DNA of 64,000 nucleotides, from NCBI RefSeq assembly GCF_000336915.1, contig NZ_AOMD01000030.1, positions 328,357 through 392,356 on the forward strand, given 5' to 3'. A program made the translations under genes and the position numbers. Below the pieces are notes generated by a model. That model did no database searches, was not told the origin of the DNA, and saw only the letters and a program-made list of their open reading frames with translations. Positions 36,965 through 44,122 of this stretch are shown in pieces. Source of the DNA: Halococcus saccharolyticus DSM 5350. GTDB lineage: Archaea; Halobacteriota; Halobacteria; Halobacteriales; Halococcaceae. Positions within the stretch are counted from its first letter, which is position 1. Each line of letters starts with the position of its first letter.

Positions 36965-38215
36965 TTACTGGTTACCTTTGACGATGTCCGCGACGCGCTG
37001 CCGGTCGAACAGCTTCTCGTCGGTCGGGAACGCCTCGGAATACTGCTGTTGAGCGAGCAACTCGGTCTGGAACAGGTTCGTGATCGGCCCCTGCTCGCCG
37101 GTACCGCCTTTGAACACCCGATCGTTTTGTACGGCCGTCAGCTGTTGGCCGACTGAATCCTGTTTCATGGGTTCGAAGTACTGGTTTCGAAACTCCTCGT
37201 CGGAGTTGAGCACACCCCAGTGAATGAATATCTGCTTCGGGTCGACCTCCAGCAGTGTCTCGTAGTCGATCATCCCGTTCTCACCGGTGTCCACGCCCGC
37301 GAACGCGTTCCGAACACCGACGTCGCGGTAGTGTTTCATCTCGTAGCCCTTCGCGGTGGGGTCGATGGCGTAAAATTTCCCCTTCGAGGGATCGGACCCA
37401 CCGTTGAGCAATCCGATCTTCGGGCGCTCTCTTTCCGGCGGGAGTCGGGAACGGACCTTCTTCCGAAACTCCTCGTGGAGCGCGGCGAACGCCTCGTAGC
37501 GTTCCTCGCGCTTGAACACCTTCGCCACCTTCTCGAAGGCCTCGTACAGCGTGTAGAACTCGTAGGGTTCGCCCCACGATTCGTCGCGCTTGCGGCGAAT
37601 AAAATTCCCGAAGAAGGGCGCGACGTTCTCTCCGATCTCTTCGACATCCCCTTCTTTCCAGTCGAAGTAGATGGCCGGGAGGTTCGGGTCCATCAGATGG
37701 AGGTCCGCATCGACCTCGTAGAAGATCTCCTTGTCGATGCTCTCGCCGTTCGCCCGGATGTTCGCCATCGAGTCGGTGTCGAGCGAAAACCCCGGCAGTT
37801 CGTCGTAGTACAGTTCCTTCAGCACCGCCAGTCCCTCCGAAGGGCGATCGATACCGGCGAGTCCGTCGCCCATCCCGAGTGCGATACCCATCTCTCCATA
37901 GCCCTCCTTGTAACAGGCCCACCGCTCGGGCACCGACTCGAATGCGACGTCACCCATCGGGGCCATCGTCACCGAGTACGAGCTTTCTCCGCCGCCGCTC
38001 GTCGCGTTTTCGCTCTCAGAGTCGGACGAGCCAGCCGTTTCTCCTCCGCTGGTGGTCGTATTGCTACTGTCGGAGCCAGTCGAACCGTTTGCGCCCGTAC
38101 CGGAACCACTCCCGCCGGTACATCCTGCGAGCAGGCCGCCGGCGATGACTGCGCCGCCGTACTTCACGCAGTCGCGCCGCGTCTGTCCCTCACGCACCGC
38201 GGACTCGTCTTCCAT
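36965..38215 (-). CDS. Siderophore/iron-type ABC transporter substrate-binding lipoprotein
   Basis: This 416-aa exported binding protein has a Tat signal (TRRDCVKYGGAVIAGGLL) with lipobox LLAGC and a long Gly/Ser/Thr linker. The ligand domain is of the helical-backbone FepB/FecB type, with FVAVE-like elements replaced by YSVTMAPMGDVAFESVPER at its start, a typical opening for iron-complex binding proteins. No permease or ATPase is encoded beside it. It heads a three-gene operon with two flavoproteins, and a DtxR/IdeR-like palindrome overlaps its promoter, which supports an iron role. Confidence 0.85.
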   Translation of the reverse strand: MEDESAVREGQTRRDCVKYGGAVIAGGLLAGCTGGSGSGTGANGSTGSDSSNTTTSGGETAGSSDSESENATSGGGESSYSVTMAPMGDVAFESVPERWACYKEGYGEMGIALGMGDGLAGIDRPSEGLAVLKELYYDELPGFSLDTDSMANIRANGESIDKEIFYEVDADLHLMDPNLPAIYFDWKEGDVEEIGENVAPFFGNFIRRKRDESWGEPYEFYTLYEAFEKVAKVFKREERYEAFAALHEEFRKKVRSRLPPERERPKIGLLNGGSDPSKGKFYAIDPTAKGYEMKHYRDVGVRNAFAGVDTGENGMIDYETLLEVDPKQIFIHWGVLNSDEEFRNQYFEPMKQDSVGQQLTAVQNDRVFKGGTGEQGPITNLFQTELLAQQQYSEAFPTDEKLFDRQRVADIVKGNQ

Positions 38216-38220
38216 GCGGC

Positions 38221-38234
38221 TTAGGCTTGCCTAA
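38221..38234. promoter_or_regulatory. DtxR/IdeR-type iron box
   Basis: TTAGGC-TT-GCCTAA is a perfect 6-bp-arm palindrome that matches half-sites of the DtxR/IdeR operator. It lies 6-19 bp upstream of the binding-protein ATG, between a TATA-like ctaagtagt (about 38238-38246) and the start. A metal-loaded repressor bound here would block transcription when iron is plentiful. Confidence 0.75.
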
Positions 38235-38283
38235 AACTACTTAGCCATTCCGATTTTTCGGATAGCCAAAAACGACACAAAAT

Positions 38284-39297
38284 TCAGTACGGTGCACCAC
38301 ACTGCGGGCACATCGGTGGACCACCCTCGGGGAGTGTCAGTCCACAGTGGGGGCACCCGTCGCCGTCGGGTGCCGTGATCTCCGACACAGCCTCGTCGGT
38401 CGTTTCCCGTATCGCGTCGATGCTGCCGATCCCGTTGTCCGTCTCGGGCTGTTCGTTCCCGTTGTCGGGTCCGTTGAGCGTGAGGGCGAAGCGGACTCGC
38501 TTGGCGACGAATGGCTCTCCGTCGTCGCCCAGTTCCGCGAGTGGCTCCGAGAGCGACACGTCGGCTTCCGAGTGTGTGAGCAGGCCGAGTGCCTCGGCAG
38601 CCCGTCCCTGGACGTGGGCATTCTCGTCGGCCAGCCGTGCGCCGAGCGCGTCGCTCGCTTCGGCGAGCCGTCGGGGGTGCTCACAGCCGACGACCGTCAG
38701 CGCCGTACTCAGATGGTAGCGCACGAGGACGTTCTCGTCGTCGAGGTGGTCGGCGAGGGCCGGAACGTGGTGTCTGAGTCTCTCCGGATCGCCCAGCGCG
38801 ACGTGTTCGAGGGTCTTCGCCAGTTTCTCCTTCACCTCGGATTCGTCGAACGACAACCCGATCCTGAGGTCCGCCAGTAACTCGGGTGAGACAACGATGT
38901 CGGGATGTTCGAGCGCCGCGTACCCCAGCGCCTCCGCCGAGCGGGCGCGAACGTAGTAGAACTCCTCCTCGTCGGCCAACCGATCGGCGAGCGCCGGCAC
39001 CATCGGAACGACCGCTTCGGGGACGGCCTCCGCGACGGCGACGAACAGCTTTGTGGTGGTCAGCCGCACCGAGCGCTCGGCGTCTTCGAGCAGCGCTTCG
39101 CATGCCGGGAGGGCTGGCTCTACTGGAGCTGGATCATCGGTCACGGCGGCTTTCAGCGATCGAAGACACGCTTTGCGAGTCTCGACTGACGCCGACGGGA
39201 GGGTCTCGACGAGCGCTGCGACTTCCGTGCCATCGCTCCGCTCTAACGCTTCGTCGACCGCCGCTTGCAGTGACGAATCCGGTCCTGCATCACCCAT
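38284..39297 (-). CDS. HEAT-repeat protein with C-terminal zinc ribbon
   Basis: This 337-aa protein is mostly alpha-helical HEAT/PBS-lyase-type repeats (for example YYVRARSAEALGYAALEHPD, VLVRYHLSTALTVVG, VQGRAAEALGLLTHSE), a scaffold for protein binding. The last 25 aa form a zinc ribbon, CPHCGLTLPEGGPPMCPQCG. It lies upstream of the iron operon in the same direction, but a separate promoter with an iron box lies between them. The partner is unknown. Confidence 0.85.
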   Translation of the reverse strand: MGDAGPDSSLQAAVDEALERSDGTEVAALVETLPSASVETRKACLRSLKAAVTDDPAPVEPALPACEALLEDAERSVRLTTTKLFVAVAEAVPEAVVPMVPALADRLADEEEFYYVRARSAEALGYAALEHPDIVVSPELLADLRIGLSFDESEVKEKLAKTLEHVALGDPERLRHHVPALADHLDDENVLVRYHLSTALTVVGCEHPRRLAEASDALGARLADENAHVQGRAAEALGLLTHSEADVSLSEPLAELGDDGEPFVAKRVRFALTLNGPDNGNEQPETDNGIGSIDAIRETTDEAVSEITAPDGDGCPHCGLTLPEGGPPMCPQCGAPY

Positions 39298-39610
39298 CGT
39301 AAATCATCTCTCGTTGTTGCGGATACGCGCGGGTTCGAGCACGGAGATGAAAACAGTTGTCCACGGGTTCGTGGAGTGACTGATGCTCTCTGGCGTTCGG
39401 AACCCGTCTATTCATTCGTCGAAACCAAATCGCTCGCTGTCTCTATTTCCGACCGCGATCCGATGAGTGCGACAGCAGAAAACGAATGGGTTCGGGCGGC
39501 GTTGGAACCACGGTCGTTCCGCTTCGCTTCACTCCCTGATTCAAATCCGCCATCACCACTTCGACGGCGCTGACGACTCGCTCCGCTCGTCGTATTGTGT
39601 CGTCAGAAGA
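39298..39610. other. Intergenic region upstream of the HEAT gene, with tRNA remnant
   Basis: This is about 310 bp without a gene. It contains the promoter side of the leftward HEAT-repeat gene and the degraded tRNA-Val 3'-end copy at 39486-39499. Confidence 0.5.
39486..39499 (-). repeat. Partial copy of the tRNA-Val 3' end
   Basis: atgggttcgggcgg is identical to 39610-39623, the acceptor 3' end of tRNA-Val, in the same orientation and 124 bp beyond it. The likeness continues weakly into the T-arm (gttggaacc versus atttgaacc). Confidence 0.55.
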
Positions 39611-39685
39611 TGGGTTCGGGCGGATTTGAACCGCCGGCCTCCTCCATGTCAAGGAGGTGTCATAACCAGCCTAGACCACGAACCC
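39611..39685 (-). tRNA. tRNA-Val (GAC)
   Basis: Complete cloverleaf on the minus strand. Acceptor GGGTTCG pairs with CGAACCC, and A is the discriminator. The anticodon stem CCTCC/GGAGG encloses loop TTGACAT, with anticodon GAC at 39648-39650. The T-loop is TTCAAAT. No intron is seen. Confidence 0.97.
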
Positions 39686-39789
39686 GTCGAGTGCGTACCC
39701 CGATATCGCATACGGATGCAATTGAACGTTTCGGAACGAGCGCCCGGCGGCGGTCGCTCGTCCGGCTTGCAGCCGGTACGGTTAAGTAG

Positions 39790-39827
39790 ATGTACGATCT
39801 TGTCCATTACAACGCGGAACCGTACAT
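39790..39827. promoter_or_regulatory. Putative trp operator (inverted repeat around the predicted transcription start)
   Basis: ATGTACG (39790-39796) and CGTACAT (39821-39827) are exact inverted repeats. Between them lies a second small palindrome, TTGT-CCATT-ACAA (39800-39812). A TATA-like ggttaagtag sits just upstream (about 39780-39789), so the predicted start of transcription (about 39810) falls inside the repeat. The half-sites resemble the TGTACA TRP box known from methanogens. Confidence 0.5.
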
Positions 39828-39839
39828 TAGCGATCCACA

Positions 39840-40862
39840 ATGCAAGAGTACATCGAGCGTGCGACCGACGGCGAGGACCTCTCGTTTGCAGACGCGCGTG
39901 CGGCGAGTACGGCGGTGTTCGAGGGGGCGAGCGACGCACAGATCGGGGGCTTGCTCACGGCGCTGCGGACGAAAGGCGAGACTGAGACCGAGATCGCGGG
40001 CTTCGCGGCGGGGATGCGCGGTGCCGCCCGCACTATCGATCCCGACTGCCGGCCCGTGGTCGACACCTGCGGGACGGGCGGCGACGCCCACGACACGATC
40101 AACGTCTCGACCACGAGCGCGGTCGTCGCCGCTGGCGCGGGCGTGAACGTCGCCAAGCACGGCAACTACTCGGTGTCGTCGTCGTCGGGCAGCGCCGACG
40201 TCTTCGACGAACTCGGCGTGACGATCGACGCCGAACCCGGTGAAGTCGAACGTTCGATCGAGGAGCGTGGGATCGGATTCATGCTCGCGCCGGTGTTCCA
40301 TCCTGCGATGAAAGCGGTCATCGGCCCACGGAAGGAGCTCGGGATACGGACACTCTTCAACGTGCTCGGGCCGCTGACGAACCCGGCGGGCGCGGACGCC
40401 CAGGTCGTCGGCGTCTACGATCCCGACCTCGTTCCGGTGCTCGCCCGTGCGCTCGCCCAGCTGGACGTCGAACGCGCGCTCGTGGTTCACGGTGGCGGGA
40501 TGGACGAGATCTGTGTCCACGACGAAACCACTGTCGCCGAGGTTCGGGGCGAGGTGATCGAGGAGTACACGATTTCGCCCGACGATCTCGGCCTCGCGAC
40601 GTACGAACTCGATGCGGTCGCCGGCGGTACGCCCGCCGCAAACGCCCGCGATCTCGAAGGGATCGTCACCGGCGACGTCGGCGGCGCGAAGCGCGACATC
40701 GTGCTCGCGAACGCCGGCGCGGCGATCTACGTCGCCGGCGCTGCCGACTCACTCATGGCGGGCGTCGAGCGCGCCCGTGAGGCTATCGACGCGGGGCACG
40801 CGGCCGAGAAGCTCGCCGCGCTCCGGACCACCGACGAGGCGATTGCGGGCGAGACCGCATGA
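39840..40862 (+). CDS. trpD: Anthranilate phosphoribosyltransferase
   Basis: The enzyme transfers phosphoribosyl from PRPP to anthranilate, the second step of tryptophan synthesis. The 340-aa protein has the PRPP/Mg motif DTCGTGGDAHDTINVSTTSA, the anthranilate-site KHGNYSVSSSSGSADV, and GPLTNPAGADAQVVGVY. The stop overlaps trpF as ATGA (40859-40862). It is the first gene of the trpDFEG operon; in haloarchaea trpCBA lie elsewhere. A possible operator overlaps its promoter. Confidence 0.97.
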   Translation: MQEYIERATDGEDLSFADARAASTAVFEGASDAQIGGLLTALRTKGETETEIAGFAAGMRGAARTIDPDCRPVVDTCGTGGDAHDTINVSTTSAVVAAGAGVNVAKHGNYSVSSSSGSADVFDELGVTIDAEPGEVERSIEERGIGFMLAPVFHPAMKAVIGPRKELGIRTLFNVLGPLTNPAGADAQVVGVYDPDLVPVLARALAQLDVERALVVHGGGMDEICVHDETTVAEVRGEVIEEYTISPDDLGLATYELDAVAGGTPAANARDLEGIVTGDVGGAKRDIVLANAGAAIYVAGAADSLMAGVERAREAIDAGHAAEKLAALRTTDEAIAGETA

Positions 40863-41500
40863 CCCGCGTGAAGATCTGCGGGCTGACCCGCGAATCCGAC
40901 CTCGACGCCGCCATCGAGGCCGGCGCGGACATGGTTGGGTTCGTCTGTGGCGTGCCGATCGAGACGCCGCGCGAACTCGCGCCCGCCCGCACCGCCGGAC
41001 TCGTCGAACGTGTTCCGGAAGGAGTCACGAGCGTACTCGTCACGATGCCCGAAACGCCCGGTGCGGGAGTCGAACTCGCTGAACGGGTCGATCCCGACGC
41101 GATCCAGGTTCATGACTGCTCGCCCGACGAGGTGGCGGCGCTCGCCGACCGCACCGACGCCCGGGTGCTGGCTGGCGTCGATGCGGCCAGCGACGACCTC
41201 GACCAGTACGCGACGGTCGCCGACGCGCTCGTGCTCGACTCGACCGACGAACAGGGGGCCGGTGGGACGGGCGAAACCCACGACTGGGATCGTGCCCGGA
41301 CGGTCGTCACCGACCTCGACGTTCCGGTGTTGCTTGCGGGCGGCCTCACGCCCGAGAACGTCGCCGATGCAGTTCGAACGGTCGATCCCTTCGGCGTGGA
41401 CGTTTCGAGCGGAACGGAACGGAGCGGGGGCGTGAAAGACCACACAGCGATCCGGCAGTTCGTCGATCAGGCGACTGCCTCGCAGCCGGTGACGACATGA
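40859..41500 (+). CDS. trpF: Phosphoribosylanthranilate isomerase
   Basis: This 213-aa TIM-barrel enzyme makes the third-step isomerisation in tryptophan synthesis. The catalytic Cys is in VKICGLTRESDL near the N-terminus and the catalytic Asp in ALVLDSTDE near residue 126. The phosphate-binding C-terminal loops are LLAGGLTPENVADAV and GVDVSSGTERSGGVKD. It is coupled to trpD by an ATGA overlap and to trpE by another (41497-41500). Confidence 0.96.
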   Translation: MTRVKICGLTRESDLDAAIEAGADMVGFVCGVPIETPRELAPARTAGLVERVPEGVTSVLVTMPETPGAGVELAERVDPDAIQVHDCSPDEVAALADRTDARVLAGVDAASDDLDQYATVADALVLDSTDEQGAGGTGETHDWDRARTVVTDLDVPVLLAGGLTPENVADAVRTVDPFGVDVSSGTERSGGVKDHTAIRQFVDQATASQPVTT

Positions 41501-43116
41501 GCGAAGACGGACTATCCCTCGACCGCGAGGAGTTCGTCTCCCTCGCCGAGGACGCCGACCGACCGGCGGTCGTCCGAACGACGGTCGATCTCGATGTCGA
41601 CGTCGAGCCGCTGGCGGCGTACGCGGCGCTCGCGGATGCGTCGGACGCGGCACATACCTTTCTCCTCGAAAGCGGCGAGAAGCTCGCGTCGAGCGATCCC
41701 GACGGCGCGTTCGCCCCCGCCGACGAGGAACGCCACGCGCGCTACTCGTTCGTCGGGTACGACCCGGCGGCCGCCGTCACTCTCGATCCCGACGGAACCG
41801 CGGTCGACGTGTTCGACGCGCGATACGCGGACCTCGTCGATCCCGGTGGGGGTGACGTGCTCGACCGGCTCCGGGACGCGCTGTCGGACGTCGAGCGCGT
41901 GAACTTCCCCGCGACCGACCGCCAGCAGCTCGACGGCGGCCTCGTGGGCTTTCTGGCCTACGACGCGGTGTACGATCTCCATCTCGACGAGGTGGGCGTC
42001 GAGCGGCCCGACTCGCGGATGCCCGACGCGCAGTTCGTCCTGACCACGAAGACCCTCGCGTTCGATCACGCCGCCGACGCGGTGTCGCTGGTGTGCACCC
42101 CGCTCGTCCGGCCAGGCGACGATGCAGGCACGGTCCACGACGCCCTCGTGCGCGAAGCCGAGCTGGTCCGCGGGGTCCTCGACGATGCGACGGTCGATCC
42201 GGGTGGGTTCGTCCGCGAGCAGGAAACTGCGGGGTCGCGCGAGACGTACGAGGCGGCGGTGGAGCGCGGGAAGGAGCATGTCCTCGACGGCGACAGCTAT
42301 CAGGTGGTGCTCTCGCGTGCCCGCGAACTCGTCGGCGAGGTCGACCCGCGCGGGCTGTACGCCGCGCTCCGCGATATCAATCCCTCGCCGTACATGTACC
42401 TCCTCGAATACGGCGATCGATCGGTGGTGGGTGCGAGTCCCGAGACCCTGGTTTCCGTCAGGGGCGACGAAGTGGTCTCGAACCCGCTCGCCGGTACTTG
42501 TCCGCGGGGCGCGAGTCCGGTCGAGGACCGCCGGCTCGCTGGCGAGCTGCTCGCCGACGAGAAAGAGCGCGCCGAGCACACCATGCTGGTCGACCTCGCG
42601 CGCAACGATGTCCGTCGAGTCAGCGAACCGGGCTCGGTACGCGTCGCGGAGTTCATGACCGTCCTCAAATATTCCCATGTGCAGCACATCGAGTCGACTG
42701 TTACGGGGAGGCTCGCCGAGGGGACGGACGCGTTCGACGCGACGCGCGCGGCGTTTCCGATGGGGACGCTCTCGGGCGCGCCGAAGATCCGGGCGATGGA
42801 GATCATCGACGCCCTCGAAACCTCCTCGCGGGGCCTCTACGGTGGCGGCGTCGGCTACTTCTCGTGGGACGGCGACGCCGACATCGCGATCGTGATCCGC
42901 ACCGCGCTGATCGATCACGCACCGGATGAACACGTGGCCAGCGAGGGAACCACGGCGGACCGCATCACCGTGCGAGCGGGTGCGGGGATCGTCGCCGACT
43001 CCGATCCCACGAGCGAGTACGAGGAAACCGAGCGCAAGATGGACGGCGTGCTCGCCGCACTCGACCGAATCGAGCAGCCCGCGGACGCGACGCCACCGCC
43101 GGAGGTGAGCCGATGA
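41497..43116 (+). CDS. trpE: Anthranilate synthase component I
   Basis: This 539-aa enzyme converts chorismate and ammonia into anthranilate. The tryptophan feedback-binding element HTFLLESGEKL is present near residue 50, so end-product inhibition is likely. The chorismate-binding domain has DGDSYQVVLSRAREL, the conserved PMGTLSGAPKIRAMEIID and GLYGGGVGYFSWDGD. Ammonia comes from the amidotransferase encoded next. The gene overlaps trpF and trpG by 4 bp each. Confidence 0.97.
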   Translation: MSEDGLSLDREEFVSLAEDADRPAVVRTTVDLDVDVEPLAAYAALADASDAAHTFLLESGEKLASSDPDGAFAPADEERHARYSFVGYDPAAAVTLDPDGTAVDVFDARYADLVDPGGGDVLDRLRDALSDVERVNFPATDRQQLDGGLVGFLAYDAVYDLHLDEVGVERPDSRMPDAQFVLTTKTLAFDHAADAVSLVCTPLVRPGDDAGTVHDALVREAELVRGVLDDATVDPGGFVREQETAGSRETYEAAVERGKEHVLDGDSYQVVLSRARELVGEVDPRGLYAALRDINPSPYMYLLEYGDRSVVGASPETLVSVRGDEVVSNPLAGTCPRGASPVEDRRLAGELLADEKERAEHTMLVDLARNDVRRVSEPGSVRVAEFMTVLKYSHVQHIESTVTGRLAEGTDAFDATRAAFPMGTLSGAPKIRAMEIIDALETSSRGLYGGGVGYFSWDGDADIAIVIRTALIDHAPDEHVASEGTTADRITVRAGAGIVADSDPTSEYEETERKMDGVLAALDRIEQPADATPPPEVSR

Positions 43117-43775
43117 GCGAGCCCGCCCATCGCCCCCACGAGGCGGGCCACCCGGCCGGCGACGACGCCGATCGACCGCGCGTGCTGTTCGTCGACAACT
43201 TCGATTCGTTCACCTACAACCTCGTGGAGTACGTGAGCGAGTACGCCGAAACCGAAGTCGTCCGGAACACCGCCTCGCTCGCGGATGTCCAGGCCGCCGA
43301 TCCGGACGCGATCGTGATCAGTCCCGGGCCTGGCCACCCCGAAAACGACCGCGACGTGGGCGTCACGCTCGACGTGCTCCGCGAAGTGAGTCCGGACGTT
43401 CCGACGCTTGGCGTCTGTCTCGGCCTCGAAGCCGCGGTGTACGCCTACGGCGGGGCGGTCGGGCGCGCGCCGGAACCCGTCCACGGTAAGGCGTTCGCGA
43501 TCGACCACGACGGCCGAGGCGTCTTTGCGGGGCTGGAGCAGGGCTTTCGCGCCGGCCGGTATCACTCCCTCGTCGCCACCGAAATCCCCGACTGCTTCGC
43601 CGTGACCGCACACACGGACGACGACCTCGTGATGGGCGTGCGCCACTGCGAGCACCCGATCGAGTGTGTCCAGTTCCATCCCGAAAGCGTTCTCACCGGC
43701 GTCGGCCACGACGTGATCCGGAACTTTCTCAACGGAATCGAGCCTGGTGTCGAGTACGCAGTCGTCGACGATTGA
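43113..43775 (+). CDS. trpG: Anthranilate synthase component II (glutamine amidotransferase)
   Basis: This 220-aa class I amidotransferase supplies ammonia to TrpE. The oxyanion loop ISPGPGHP and nucleophile elbow GVCLGLEAAVYAYGG are visible; the catalytic His-Glu pair is in ECVQFHPESVLT. The elbow reads GLE where bacterial enzymes have GHQ. The protein starts with about 20 extra acidic residues before RVLFVDNFDSFTYNLVEY. It is the last gene of the operon. Confidence 0.96.
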   Translation: MSEPAHRPHEAGHPAGDDADRPRVLFVDNFDSFTYNLVEYVSEYAETEVVRNTASLADVQAADPDAIVISPGPGHPENDRDVGVTLDVLREVSPDVPTLGVCLGLEAAVYAYGGAVGRAPEPVHGKAFAIDHDGRGVFAGLEQGFRAGRYHSLVATEIPDCFAVTAHTDDDLVMGVRHCEHPIECVQFHPESVLTGVGHDVIRNFLNGIEPGVEYAVVDD

Positions 43776-44122
43776 ACCCGCGCGGACGGTTCCAGACGAA
43801 AACCCCCTCTCGCTTCGCGTGGATTTCCGCGCTCCCTCCCGTGATTCGGTCGAGACGACAACTACTTTCACTCCGGTCTACCTACCGTTATAAGACTGCC
43901 AGACGCACGTCAATACCGTAACTCGGCGTGTCTCATCAGACTCGCACGAACAGCCATCACGCCAGCGACCCGACCCGAAACGATGCCGACCGAAGACCGA
44001 TGCCGAAGCGTTGATGACCCTCGCTTCGGTAGGAGATCGCCGCTACAAATGACTGGTACACCCCCCTCTCACGATCCGCGTATCGCCTGTCGAACGACTG
44101 TTCTCGGCCGGGAGGCGGACGC
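43776..44122. promoter_or_regulatory. nrdJ promoter and long leader
   Basis: This is a 347-bp gap between trpG and nrdJ. The TATA-like gttataag at about 43887-43894 predicts a start near 43918 and a leader of about 200 bases. A Shine-Dalgarno ggagg at 44111-44115 precedes the GTG, unusual in a genome with many leaderless genes. A stretch at about 43980-44000 (gaccgaagaccgatgcc) weakly recalls a B12 box; this is not strong. Confidence 0.5.

Noticed and set aside
41512-42933. 473-codon minus-strand frame
   Set aside because: Antisense to trpE, no start signal and no recognisable domain.
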